From Bilabrum cf. latius (taxonomy: Eukaryota > Bigyra: Bicosoecida > Bigyra > Bicosoecida), in contig OZ237766.1 in the NCBI GenBank assembly GCA_965178125.1, positions 496,001-560,000 of the forward strand: a stretch of 64,000 bases of DNA, written 5' to 3'. A program made the translations under genes and the position numbers. Below, piece by piece: positions 1-12,111 of the stretch (its first letter is position 1; each line of letters opens with the position of its first letter). The notes under the pieces are model-generated. The model did not search any database, was not told where the DNA came from, and saw only the letters and a list, made by a program, of their open reading frames with translations.

Positions 1-1
1 C

Positions 2-356
2 ACTCCTCATAATTCTGAGCAAATTGATGACTTTATTCAAATAACGCGCTCATATTCTGCTGTGCGGTTCATGAGTAGGGTGTTTCCCGTGAGGATGACT
101 GAACCAGGCCGCAGAGTTAGCTATTGCACATTTACCTCACCAATCTGCAGCTTACCGCGAATTGAGACCAACCACTACATTTTTTGTATTGATCGTATTC
201 AGAAAATCGAACAGGAGGCTACTATGGCCATCATTAGGACACGAGCAGCACCAGCAGCTGTGCGGGTGGCCAGATCCAGAAGACCTGAAGTACGCCATGC
301 TATTCTACACCATTGGGACTGAAAATCCGTACACTGCCTTTTATTAGGTATATTAA
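2..356 (+). CDS. 3' part of a spliced gene cut by the window edge (tentative)
   Basis: Positions 2-88 are open without a stop and end at a good splice donor (GTGAGG at 89). The translation has ordinary protein composition (QIDDFIQITRSYSAVRF). An acceptor ending in CAG at 202 would start a last exon at 203. Two frames are possible after it. The phase-0 frame ends at the TGA near 320. The other ends at TAA 354-356 through one in-frame TAG and contains WPDPEDLKYAMLFYTIG, which looks more like conserved protein, but it does not fit the donor phase. I recognise no family. The 5' part lies outside the window. Confidence 0.3.
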
Positions 357-1228
357 TACCATGATTAGTCTCAAACTAGTACTGGCCTCATAGATTTGAC
401 ACAATTGTGTTCTGAATGGTACCAAACCACTGGAAACAGCCACAACTTGCGAAATTGTAGGACCTGTACAAATACAGTACCATACACAAACAAATCGTAT
501 GTATAAATAAACTATAAGTGTATCAGGACAGTGGTGAATTGGATTCTGCCCAAAATGAATCGAGATCTGACGTCAAATGAGACCATCCTCGGTTCTAATG
601 GACTCTCTGTGACATACTGGAGCGGTGATTTGTTTTAAATACCTATTTGATCTGTAATGAAGTCGACCAATAGCGCATTCTATTCGTCGAAATGATTGCA
701 CAATAGGGATGCAGCGTGGACTGTGGTTTCAGTGGCATTTGGATCAGCGTGCTGCTCCTCTCGTTAGCCTTACGGTGGTTGTATGGTAATTCACTAATTA
801 CACAATGAAAAAACCTCATTACATGGAAGATACGCTATTGATGTCGCGTGATAATCGACGAGTTGTATTGTGTCGGGGATCGTTGCGGTCAAGAATTGGT
901 GTGATGAATGTGTCGGGGTAAGTTACAACCGACGGATTGAATGTTTTGGTTGTGAACCGTCTGTTCGATGTATCAATGACTGCAATCCTAGCCAAAGATC
1001 CCCCAGGCTCACCCCGCCCTTTTTTCCCATTTGCCTGCCCTGTATGTGCCTCCAGCTTCCTCAACCCCGGACACCTTATCCAATTCCCTCCACATCATCA
1101 CCCGCATCCCCCTTCCCTCAAGCCCAATTTGTCGAGTTGCCCAAGCACTACGCCAACAACGCAACCTAAACCTACCCGGTACAGTCCCTAAACACGATCG
1201 CCCAAGAAAAGGACCTTGGTTTTAATGT
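357..1228. other. Non-coding stretch before the satellite
   Basis: AT-rich at first. From about 960 it holds a CT-rich block (CCTGCCCTGTATGTGCCTCC and neighbours) that resembles the block at 1600-1640, so it is probably a decayed relative of the inserts inside the satellite. The open frames here overlap one another and look like chance. Confidence 0.5.
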
Positions 1229-2300
1229 ATTCAATCCTGCACCGCAGGAAGTGAGTAAATGCATTCTGGGCCGGGCTACTAGATCTGTGTCGCCTTGCTG
1301 CTAGATGCAGCAGCACTACGCATGCCCTTGTGTAATCGGTTTAACTTCCGATGATGAGATCACACGTTGTACACAGCACCCTAATCTCGCAGACAGTCAC
1401 ACATGGTTGCAGTTGGTTTCCTCCGAGAGCCCATCCTCAAAGTTACCAAAAAAAGAAACTGGCGAACGCTGCCCCTCAGCGCCCGAATAGCACGCGGCTT
1501 GATTGCCGCTCGAGTCTAATTGTGACCTCTCAACTTCCACATCCGCATGTGGTCGGTGATCCGATCCCCCTGATCCGAGTCACTCGTCACACATGCCCAA
1601 CCCACACCTGCCCGGCCTGTGCCTCCCCCTTCCTATCCGCCTCATCAACCCAATGACCCCACCGATCATCTTCTCTTCCACCATTTCCTCCCCCGTTCCG
1701 GTGAACCGTCGTTCCCCCCTCCCTTTGCTCTACCCTCCCCCCCCCTAGCTGCCCTCTCTCTCTCTCTCTCTCTCTCACTCCTCCGCATCGCTACGTCGCA
1801 TCTGAGCCTGCTCCTCGAGCGGGTCCTGCGCCCACCGAGCGACCTCAATCTCAGAGACCTTGCTGGCCTCACCAACTAATGTCTCCCTTTGTTGCCCAAT
1901 CACTGCACCGCAGTTCGTGAGTCAATGGGATGCTGATCGATGCAGCAGAACAAGGCATGCCCTTGTGTAATCGGTTTAGCTTCTGATGATGATGTCCCTT
2001 TGTGTTGCCCTGAGATCATCTTCTCCTCCACTACTTCCTCCCCCTTTTCGGTGAACCGTCGTACCTCTCCCTCCGCTCTGGCCTCCCCAACCCCTTCCAT
2101 TCGCCCATCTCACCCCCCCCCCCCCCCCCCCAACCCCCCCCCCCCATTCGCCGCCCCACCCCACCCCTGCACCTCCCCTCCCTAGCCGCTCTCTCTCTCT
2201 CACTCCTCCGCATCGCTACGTCGCATTGAGCCTGCTCCTCGAGCGGGTCCTGCGCCCACCGAGCAACCTCAATATCAAAGACCTTGCTGACCTAAGCAAC
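1229..2300. repeat. Degenerate satellite copies with two CT-rich insert copies
   Basis: Partial copies of the 145-bp monomer lie at about 1229-1360 and 1890-2012. Between and after them are two copies of a foreign block, at about 1668-1876 and 2017-2297. Both share TCGGTGAACCGTCGT-type sequence, a (CT)n run, CGCATCGCTACGTCGCAT and GAGCGGGTCCTGCGCCCACC. The second has expanded poly-C near 2108-2150. Both blocks follow a decayed monomer and are followed by the same monomer start, which suggests that one insertion was duplicated together with its host monomer. Open frames here are products of the simple sequence. Confidence 0.75.
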
Positions 2301-5300
2301 AATCACTGCACCGCAGATCGTGAGTCAATGGGATACTGGACCGGGCTAGCAGATCTGAGTTGCTTAGCTGCTCGATGCAGCAACACTATGCATGCACTTG
2401 TTTAATCAATGTAGCATCCGATGATGATCCGCGGGATGTCTCCTTTGGTTGCCCAATCACTGCACCGCAGGACGTGAGTCAATCGGATAGCGTACCGGGC
2501 TATCAGATCTGAGTCGCCATGCTGATCGATGCAGAAGCACTAGGCATGCCCTTGTGTAATCCGTTTAGCATCCGATGATTGAGTCTCCTTTTGTTGCCCA
2601 ATCACTGCATCGCAGGAAGTAAGTCAATGGGATACTGGACCGTGCTAGCAGATCTGAGTTACTTAGCTGATCGATGCAGCAGCACTATGCATGCACTTGT
2701 GCGATCCGTTTAGCTTCCAATGATGATATCTCTTTTTGTTGCCCAATCACTACACCGCAGATCGTGAGTCAATGGGATACTGGACCGGGCTAGCAGATCT
2801 GAGTCACCATGCTGGTCAATGCAGCAGCACTGGGCATGCCATTGTGCGATCCGTTTAGCGTCCGGTAATTGAGTCTCTTTTTGTTGCCCAATCACTACAC
2901 CGCAGGCCGTGAGTCAATCAGATACTGGACCGGACTATCAGATCTGAGTCACCATGCTGCTCAATGCAGCAGCACTAGGCATGCACATGCGTGATCGGTT
3001 AAGCTTCCAATGATGATGTCTCCTTTTGTTGCCCAATCACCGCACCGCAGGCCGTGAGTAAATGGGATACTGGACCGGGCTAGCAGATCTGAGTTGCTTA
3101 GCTAATCGATGCAGCAGCACTAGGCATGCCCTTGTGTGATCGGTTTAGCTTCCGATGATTGAGTCTCCTTTTGTTGCCCAATCACTGCACCGCAGATCGT
3201 GAGTCAATGGGATACTGGACCGGGCTATCAGATCTGAGTCGCTTAGCTGCTCGATGCAGCAGCACTAGACATGCACTTGCGTGATCTATTAAACTACCGA
3301 TGATTGAGTCTCTTTTTGTTGCCCAATCACTACAACGCAGAGAGTGAGTCAATGGGATACTGGAACGGGCTAGCAGATCTGAGTCGCCTTGCTGCCCGAT
3401 GCAGCAGCATTAGGCATGCCCTTGCGTGATCGGTTAAGCTTCCGATGATTGAGTCTCTTTTTGTTGCCCAATCACTGCACCGCAGGCCGTGAGTCAATCA
3501 GATACTGGACCGGGCTAGCAGATCTGAGTGGCCATGCTGCTCGATGCAGCAGTACGACGCATGCCCTTGTGTGATCGGTTTAGCTTCCGATGATGATGTC
3601 TCTTTTTGTTGCCCAATCACTGCACCGCAGCTTGTGAGTCAATGGGATACTGGACCGGGCTACTAGATCTGAATCGGTTTGCTGTTCAATGCAACATCAC
3701 TAGGCATGCCCTTGCGTGATTGGTTAAGCATCCGATGATTGAGTATCTTTTTGTTGCCCAATCACTACACCACAGTTCGTGAGTCAATGGCTAACTGGAC
3801 CGTGCTATCAGATCTGAGTCGCCTAGCTGCCCGATGCAGCAGCGCTAGGAATGTACTTTTGTAATATGTTTAGCATCCGATGATGATGTTTCTTTTTGTT
3901 GCCCAATCACTGCACCGCAGGCCGTGAGTCAATGGGATACTGGACCGGGCTTTCAGATCTGAGTCGTCATGCTGCTCGATGCAGCAGCGCTAGGCATGCC
4001 CTTGTGTGATCTGTTTAGCATCCGATGATGATGTCTCTTTTTGTTGCCCAATCACTGCACCGCAGGACGTGAGTCAATGGGATACTGGACCGTACTACCA
4101 GATCTGAGTCGCCTTACTGCCCGTAGCAGCAGCGCTAGGCATGCACTTGTGTAATCAATGTAGCATCCGATGATGATGTCTCTTTTTGTTACCCAATCAC
4201 TGCAACGTAGAGAGTGAGTCAATGGGATACTGGACCGGGCTATCAGATCTGAGTCGCCATGCTGCTCGATGCAGCAGCGCTAGGCATGCCCTTGTGCGAT
4301 CCGTTTAGTTTCCGATGATTGCGTCTCCTTTTGTTGCCCAATCACTGCACCGCAGGACGTGAGTCAATGGGATACTGGACCGTACTACCAGATCTGAATC
4401 GCCTTACTGCCCGTAGCAGCAGCGCTAGGCATGCACTTGTGTTATCAATGTAGCATCCGATGATGATGTCTCTTTTTGTTGCCCAATCACTGCAACGTAG
4501 AGTGTGAGTCAATGGGATACTGGACCGGGCTTTCAGATCTGAGTCGCCATGCTGCTCGATGCAGCAGCGCTAGGCATGCCCTTGTGTGATCTGTTTAGCA
4601 TCCGATGATGATGTCTCTTTTTGTTACCCAATCACTGCACCGCAGGACGTGAGTCAATGGGATACTGGACCGTACTACCAGATCTGAGTCGCCTTACTGC
4701 CCGTAGCAGCAGCGCTAGGCATGCACTTGTGTAATCAATGTAGCATCCGATGATGATGTCTCTTTTTGTTGCCCAATCACTGCAACGTAGAGTGTGAGTC
4801 AATGGGATACTGGACCGGGCTATCAGATCTGAATCGCCATACTGATCGATGCAACATCACTGAGCATGCACGTGCGTGATCGGTTAAGCTTCCGATGATT
4901 GCGTCTCCTTTTGTTGCCCAATCACTGCACAGCAGGACGTGAGTCAATGGTTTAGTGGACCGGGCTATCCGATCTGTATCGCCTTACTGCCCGAAGCAGC
5001 AGCGCTAGACTCTAGGCATGCACTTGTGTAATCAATGTAGCATCCGATGATGATGTCTCTTTTTGTTGACCAATCACTGCAACGTAGAGTGTGAGTCAAT
5101 GGGATACTGGACCGGGCTATCAGATCTGAGTCGCCATACTGATCGATGCAACATCACTGAGCATGCACGTGTGTGATCGGTTAAGCTTCCGATGATTAAG
5201 TCTCTTTCTGTTGCCCAATCACTGCACAGCAGGAAGTGAGTCAATGGTTTAGTGGACCGGGCTATCCGATCTGAGTCGCCGTACTGATCGATGCAGCAAC

Positions 5301-7215
5301 ACTAGGCATGCACATGCGTGATCGGGTAAGCTTCCGATCACTGAGTCTCTTTTTGTTGCCCAATCACTGCACAGTAGGAAGTGAGTCAATGGTTTAGTGG
5401 ACCGAGCTAGCAGATCTGAATCGCCTTACTGCCCGAAGCAGCAGCGCTAGGCATGCACTTGTATAATCAATGTAGCATCCGATGATGATGTCTCTTTTTG
5501 TTGCCCAATCACTGCAACGAAGAGTGTGAGTCAATGGGATACTGGACCGGGCTATCAGATCTGAGTCGCCATACTGATCGATGCAACATCACTGAGCATG
5601 TACGTGCGTGATCGGTTAAGCTTCCGATGATTAAGTCTCTTTTTGTTGCCCAATCACTGCACAGCAGGACGTGAGTCAATGGGATACTGGACCGGGCTAT
5701 CAGATCTGAGTCGCCATGCTGCTCGACTCAGCAGCGCTAGGCATGCCCTTGTGCGATCCGTTTAGTTTCCGATGATTGAGTCTCCTTTTGTTACCCAATC
5801 ACTGCACCGCAGGACGTGAGTCAATGGGATACTGGACCGTACTACCAGATCTGAGTCGCCTTACTGCCCGTAGCAGCAGCGCTAGGAATGTACTTTTGTA
5901 ATCAATGTAGCATCCGATGATGATGTCTCTTTTTGTTGCCCAATCACTGCACCGCAGGCCGTGAGTCAATGGGATACTGGACCGGGCTAGCAGACCTGAG
6001 TCGCCATGCTGCTCGATGCAGCAGCGCTAGGCATGCCCTTGTGTGATCGGTTTAGCATCCGATGATGATGTCTCTTTTTGTTGCCCAATCACTGCACCGC
6101 AGGCCGTGAGTCAATGGGATACTGGACCGGGCTTTCAGATCTGAGTCGCCATGCTGCTCGATGCAGCAGCACTAGGCATGCCCTTGTTTGATCGGTTTAG
6201 CTTCCGATGATGATGTCTCTTTTTGTTGCCCAATCACTGCACCGCAGGCCGTGAGTCAGTGGCAAACTGTACCGGGCTAGCAGATCTGAGTGGCCATGCT
6301 GCTCGATGCAGCAGTACGACGCATGCACTTGTGTAATCAATGTAGCATCCGATGATGATGTCTCCTTTTGTTGCACAATCACTGCACCGCAGGCCGTGAG
6401 TCAATGGGATACTGGACCTTGTGTGATCGGTTTAGCTTCCGATGATGATGTCTCTTTTTGTTGCCCAATCACTGCACCGCAGGCCGTGAGTCAGTGGCAA
6501 ACTGTACCGGGCTAGCAGATCTGAGTGGCCATGCTGCTCGATGCAGCAGTACGACGCATGCACTTGTGTAATCAATGTAGCATCCGATGATGATGTCTCT
6601 TTTTGTTGCCCAATCACTGCACCGCAGGCCGTGAGTCAATGGGATACTGGACTGGGCTACCAGATCTGAGTCACCATGCTGATCGATGCAGCAGCACTAG
6701 GCATGCCCTTGTGCGATCCGTTTAGCTTCTGATGATGATGTCTCCTTTTGTTGCACAATCACCGCACCGCAGGCCGTGAGTCAATGGGATACTGGACCGG
6801 GCGAGCAGATCTGAGTGGCCATGCTGCTCGATGCAGAAGTACTACGCATGCACTTGCGCGATCTACTTAGCGTCCGGTAATTGAGTCTCTTTTTGTTGCC
6901 CAATCACTGCACCGCAGGTCGTGAGTCAGTGGCAAACTGTACCGGGCTAGCAGATCTGAGTCGCCTTGCTGCTAGATGCAGCAACACTAGGCATGCCCTT
7001 ATGTAATCAATGCAGCATCCGATGATGATGTCTCTTTTTGTTACCCAATCACTGCAACGCAGGCCGTGAGTCAATGGGATACTGGACCGGGCTATCAGAT
7101 CTGAGTCGCCATGCTGCTCGACTCAGCAGCACTAGACATGCCCTTGTGTAATCCGTTTAGCTTCCGATGATGATGTCTCTTTTTGTTGCCCAATCACTGC
7201 AACGCAGAGAGTGAG
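2300..7215. repeat. 145-bp tandem satellite array
   Basis: The word GCCCAATCAC recurs at 2596, 2741, 2886, 3031, 3176, 3321 and 3466, exactly every 145 bp, and the pattern runs to about 7210 (roughly 34 monomers). Each monomer carries an imperfect palindrome (GCTGCTCGATGCAGCAGC), usually AGATCT and GCATGC, and a TGATGATG block. Around 4060-4920 two monomer types alternate, giving a 290-bp higher-order period; the type with GTACTACCAGATCTGA starts near 4085, 4375 and 4665. A monomer is truncated near 6416-6430. The short open frames at 2710-2895, 6197-6382 and 6432-6617 come from the repeat and are not genes. Centromeric, pericentromeric or subtelomeric satellite are all possible. Confidence 0.95.
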
Positions 7216-7528
7216 TCCATTTTGATTAGAGTAGTCGCTGTGCTGGCCAAATAGTTTGAATTGAGATTGCGGTCTTGTTGGTATGTCGCTAGGGTAGGAG
7301 TTTATGGAGAAAGCTCAAGCCTAGGCCTTAGCAGTCTTCTGCACGGGAATTGCGCGAGAGGACGTAGCAGCGGTGGCACTCTGACATTATACTCTTTGTG
7401 CCGCACACGCGGCATTATTAATTTGTGGAAACAATAAAGCGCTTATACGTCGCCACGTTTATAACGTTTTGCGCATGTTGTTTATTTGACTTCACAAGTA
7501 AAACTGTATTGCCTGGAATCGGTCGCAG
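7216..7528. other. Unique spacer between satellite and kinase gene
   Basis: AT-rich sequence that joins the array directly to the first recognisable exon of the next gene. I searched it for an upstream ankyrin exon or a start codon and found none with a convincing donor. The acceptor before the exon is probably the CAG ending at 7528. Confidence 0.5.
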
Positions 7529-10500
7529 GGACGAGACACGCCGTTGCACTTGGCCGCTGGAGCTGGCAATAACAGTATAGTGCAAGCGCTTCTGTCAGCT
7601 GGTGCGAACGTTGATATTCAAAACGCGGTGAGAAGAGTGCTGTGCTGTGCCCACCGCTCGTCTTCTCACTTGCATTCGCTCCAAAACGTGTTCTAGTCAC
7701 CTCAAAAACATTCTTGTCGTTCAGGAAGGCAAGACTGCCGCTGATCTTGCGAGCAGTGATGCAATCAAGCAGTCGATCCTTTCATGGCCAGAACGTCAGG
7801 CAGCAGCAGCCACTGAACGGGCCGTTGAGGAGGAGCGGCAGTTGAACGAACTTGCAGCGAGGGTGTTTGACCTTCCGGTCGGGATCCGTGAATTAGTTCA
7901 GCAAAACGATTTGCTTGTCTTGAGGTTGGAGTCATCCATCCAGGCAAGGAAGTCGCTGCAAGTTGCGGGGGTGCGACTGGCCTAGTCAGTGGGTGAGACG
8001 AGGGGGCAGCTAAGAGCTGCGGCGCAATGCGTCGAGGAAAAAGCTAGGTCAGATCAACGGTCCTAGGACCACGGTATATCAGATTCTACCGGCACCATCC
8101 CGGTAGAATCATCTGCCGCCGGTCCTCTGCTCCGTTCACAAGAAGGTCGTATCCTTCTACTTGGCCTTGGAGTCGACGCGCGGATGCAGAGCGCGATCGC
8201 AGCAGGGGAGCAAAATATGCTGGCTAAGGTGCACCGGGCCGCAGTCCAAGCCAGAGGATCCTCACGTGGGCAATCCAGCGGGCTCAGTGGTATGGGCAAC
8301 TGGACCCGGGAACATCCGCTGCTGGCCCGGGATGGTAGCGGTAAAGTGGACGAGAGCTCAGTGGGGGCTGCCAAGGTGCTCGAGGTACTAGATCGTGGCC
8401 GCGTGAGGGTGGTGGACGGGGTCACCGAAGATCAAGCGGCACGGGGACAGGCAGATCTGACCGCCCTACAGAAGGGCAGGTCCCGTCCGCTGCATTGGCA
8501 GACTCAGCTCGCTGCCAGGAACGATGCAGGGGAGAGGCAGGGGTGCAACAGCGTAGCATTCGCGATCGAAGCTGAAGGGGGCGACTGGGCAGAGGGATGG
8601 TGCGGCGTACTGAAGGGAATGCTGCCCATTGGGCCTAGAGGGGACTATTACGAAGCAATGGCGCAAAGCCAGCAGCAGGATTGGATGCTACCTGCAGTGC
8701 TGGGAGAGCGCAAGGACAGCCACGGCCGTGTGGTCCTGCATGGACATCCGAACGTGCTGGCCGTTAAACACGCCTTCCTAGGGTCGTCCTAGCTTCTTGT
8801 TCCCTGGATCACGTGGGCCAATGCGAGTGGTGGTGCACTCCGTCGCAGAACCACCTGGGCTGTTATGGAGCGGTTCCCCACCACACTGCGCGGGGCGTTT
8901 CGTGCATCGAAGGGGAACGTGTCGGGCCGACAAACTGCTCTGTGGCTTGTGCAGGTGCTGCAGGGGCTTGAGCATGCCCGGTCCCGTGGGGTGGTGCATC
9001 GTGACCTAAAAGCAGAAAACGTGTTCCTGACTGCCGATGGGCGGGCAGTGGTGGGCGATTGGGGTGAGGGCGCACTGTTGTACAGCGGAGGGCTGCGTGT
9101 GCGTGTGGATCGCACGCTTCAAGGGCTTCTGCAACGGCAGCTGGAGGCCGAGACTGACCGTGTTGCTTCACAAGGTTCTAGCGCAGCGGATATTGGCGCA
9201 GGTGACCTGGACGAAGAAGATCCCACGTCATTCGTGCACGAAGATGAGAAGAAAATAGCACCCAGTGACCGGGAAAGCATCATCAATCCAGCCCATGGTG
9301 CTGGAGCCGCTCCATTCGAGGGCAGCGGGAATGGCGCCAAGCCCGAGTTCGTCTCCAGCGACATGCTCAAGTAGGGGGCAGGCGGGGACGTCAGGGCACC
9401 TGAGGTACTGCTCGGGAGCATGGGCATGCTGGCTCAGGTGAGGGACGGATGGGGCAGGGAGGTGGTGACCGCTGCACAAGCTTACGCGTGGAGCGATGCG
9501 TGGGCAGCTGCCCGCATGATGTGGGAGCTGATGGCGGAGCAGGGAAAATCAGCCGGTGGACGCGCCGTGCAGCTGCCAGTGGGGGTGGTGGACGTGCGCC
9601 GCTGGCTGGATCCAGGGGCAGGTGAGCGCCCCGAAGACGTCGCGAAGTGGAGGCACGAGCGAGCCCATGGCGTGGACATCGATCCGCTCCCGCAGGAGGC
9701 CGGGTGCCCTGCGGCGCTTGAGGCAGTGCTGCGGGGGCTGCTGCAGCCGATGCCACAGCACCGTATTCCACCCGAGCAGGCAGTCTCAGCTCTGCTCGGT
9801 GCTCTGTATGGACCTGATGATCTGGCAGCAGAGGTGGAGGTGGAGGACGAGGGTGTGGATGAGGATGACCCTATGAGCATGAAAGCTGCTGCTGCCGGCG
9901 CTGGGACCGGTTCTGGTGCTGGCGAGGGCGAGATGGACGACTGGGTCAGTCGCCAGCGGACGCTGCTGACCGAGGCAGAACACTCGCTTGGCCCACTCTC
10001 CCGCGCTGCACTGGTAGGCGCTGAGAATGATGAGCAAGAACAAGAAGAACAAGGCGGTGGGGCTGGAGGTCAGGGTGGATAGGAGCAGCCCGCAGCCAGT
10101 GGTGCAGGTGCAGACGAGTCCGCGCCCTCCACAGCTGCAGCACCCGACGCCGCAGTATCAGCCGGTGAGGAAGAAGAGCTGATAGATCCCGCCGACAAAG
10201 CCATGGAAGAGGCAGTGCTGCAGGCTGCAGCCGAGCTGGAGACCAGAGGTGGGGAGACGGGAGGTACTGCAGATAGTGAGGTGGCTGGTCCCGTGGATGG
10301 TCTGTCCATGGGCGTGGTGGGCGGGCACGCGTTTGAGGGCGAGCTGGGCAAAGCCGTAGGCGCCGGCGTCCTTCAGAGCCGCAAAATCGCCGAGCGGGCC
10401 GTGGTGCAGGCGGGGCCCATGGCCGTGCTGCGGCCCCCAAGTGCCGGCACGCGCGCAATCTACGGCTGGGGCGTGGATGGCGTGCTGGGCCGGGTGCGTC

Positions 10501-11012
10501 CTCTGGTGGCGGGTGAGGCCTCGCTGTGGGACAGGCACCTGCGGCGGGAGCTGCTCTCCGGTGAGAATGGAGGTGCGCGGGCTGTGGAACAATGCGTGGG
10601 CGCTCTACAGCGGGTACTGAGGTGCTTCGGGGACAGGGAGTCCGGCGGTGCTGGCGGGGTGGGCGAGGGAGGGCTGGCGTAGTGGAAGTGGGACGGGGAG
10701 AGGGACCAGCGGTGGGTGCCCGGGAGTGTGACGAGTGGGGCGCTGCCGGAGTAGGAGGGGCTACCGGAGGGCTGGACTGCTGGTCGGCTTCCATCGGGCC
10801 GTGTGACGTATGAGCACGTTGACGGGAGGGTGGTGTTCCAGCGGCCTGCCGCTGTGATGGAGGGTGGATCGGGTGCTGCAGGGAGTGCTGGCGGAGGACC
10901 AGGGCAGGAAGCACCCCTGCCTGCGGGGTGGTCGTGCTTCGTGCATCCCCGTGGTCACACAGTGTACGAGCACGAGGACGGGCGCATGCAGAGGACTCGG
11001 CCAGTCGAATGA
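7529..11012 (+). CDS. Ankyrin / protein kinase / WW-domain protein, 5' end missing
   Basis: Two exons are visible: 7529-7627 and 7725-11012, with a 97-bp phase-0 intron (GTGAGA...TTCAG). Together they give 1129 codons. The first exon is a classic ankyrin repeat (TPLHLAAGAGN, then LLSAGANVDIQNA) and the consensus continues across the junction (EGKTAADLA). Kinase signatures follow: HPNVL, HRDLKAENVFL (about 8997), DWG in place of DFG, RAPEVLLG (about 9395) and DAWAAARMMWEL. Two WW-like modules end the protein (LPEGW..GRVTYEH and LPAGW..GHTVYEH). The frame crosses TAG at 7983, 8067, 8790, 9372, 10080, 10680 and about 10755, and ends at TGA 11010. The TAG at 9372 lies between the DWG and APE motifs, so a standard-code model would split the catalytic domain. 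The start is not found: the frame upstream meets TAA at 7499. DWG may mean altered metal binding or a pseudokinase. Confidence 0.85.
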
Positions 11013-11064
11013 GAGCAGGCTGATTTGCTGGAGTCGTGCAATGTTTCTATTGTGGGGCTTTAAG

Positions 11065-11478
11065 GGGAGCGACGTGAGGTCGCTGATGATGTGTTTGGCG
11101 GGTGCGCCATCGGCTGTGAGAAGAGTGACGTGAGGTCGCTGATGATGTGTTTGGCAGGTGGGCCATCGGCTGTGAGAAGAGCGACGTGAGGTCGCTGATG
11201 ATGTGTTTGGCGGGTGGGCCATCGGCTGTGAGAAGAGCGACGTGAGGTCGCTGATGATGTGTTTGGCGGGTGGGCCATCGGCTGTGAGAAGAGCGACGTG
11301 AGGTCGCTGATGATGTGTTTGGCGGGTGGGCCATCGGCTGCGAGAAGAGCGACGTGAGGTCGCTGATGATGTGTTTGGCGGGTGGGCCATCGGCTGCGAG
11401 AAGAGCGTCGTGAGGTCGCTGATGATGTGTTTGGCGGGTGGGCCATCGGCTGCGAGAAGAGCGACGTGTGGTCGCAGT
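11065..11478. repeat. 56-bp minisatellite, about seven copies
   Basis: The word GTGTTTGGC recurs at 11091, 11147 and 11203 and onward, a 56-bp period, starting about 50 bp after the stop of the kinase gene. Each unit holds the inverted repeat GCGAC-GTGAG-GTCGC and a TGATGATG block. Copies are nearly identical, so the array is young or homogenised. Because 56 is not a multiple of three, the long minus-strand frames over it (11390 down to 10761, 11493 down to 11047) are artefacts. It may lie in the 3' UTR of the kinase gene. Confidence 0.9.
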
Positions 11479-11570
11479 CGAAAAATGTGACATGTTTGAT
11501 AATATTTCCTTTGCTATAATTTATCCAATTTAGACCTCCAGGGTGTGCCCGTCACCATGCATGGATCCTC

Positions 11571-11885
11571 ATGATTGCGATGCGTGCCAAAAACCTCCGC
11601 AGAGTATCCGGGACAATTAGGCTCTTGATGAAGAAAACGAGGACGACAGAGGTGAAGAAACCATTTTGGTGCCAGGCGTGCCAGTGGGATGGTTGCGTTC
11701 GTACACGGGCCGTGCGGCTGTCTTGGTCGCAATACCCGGCATGCGAAGAAAAGGAAGAGGAAGGACAAGTAAAAATGAGTCTGAAATGGGGCGCGTGCAT
11801 CGATGACGGGGGCGAGGACGAGGGTAGGGAGGATGCGAACAACCAGAAGCATGAAGATGAGGATGAAGACGAAGATGACATGTGA
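11571..11885 (+). CDS. Possible small acidic-tailed protein (weak)
   Basis: A 104-codon frame ending in TGA. It has a basic N-terminal half, a CQACQWDGC stretch and an acidic C-terminus made of alternating GAA/GAG and GAT/GAC codons, the synonymous variety expected of a selected acidic run. The opposite strand is also open (12140 down to 11514) and would give hydrophobic segments antisense to the acidic run. Only one strand is likely real. No family recognised. Confidence 0.25.
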   Translation: MIAMRAKNLRRVSGTIRLLMKKTRTTEVKKPFWCQACQWDGCVRTRAVRLSWSQYPACEEKEEEGQVKMSLKWGACIDDGGEDEGREDANNQKHEDEDEDEDDM

Positions 11886-12050
11886 GTGCCTCCGGCCCAG
11901 GCCCGCCACAGGTAGATCGGTGCCCATCGTGATATACGACGACCTTAGGGTGGGGATGACGCTGCGGAGCATGTAAACTGTGACGAGTGCGATGCACCGG
12001 GAGGTAGGCAAGGCTGCCACGTCAGCACTGAACAGTCCGGGGAGCTGGTT

Positions 12051-12111
12051 GGCTGCACCCGGCCGTGAGGCAGATAATTTTCGATCGGAGCGTTCCGTTC
12101 CGGGTGCAGCC
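12051..12111. repeat. 12-bp perfect inverted repeat
   Basis: GGCTGCACCCGG at 12051-12062 is the reverse complement of CCGGGTGCAGCC at 12100-12111, with a 37-bp loop. It could be a stem-loop or the remnant termini of a small element. No target-site duplication was recognised. Confidence 0.6.

Noticed and set aside
10761-11493. Long minus-strand frames (209, 148 and 128 codons) with a repeated MAHPPNTSSATS-type peptide
   Set aside because: They arise from the 56-bp minisatellite, whose period shifts the frame in each unit, and from the antisense of the kinase gene.
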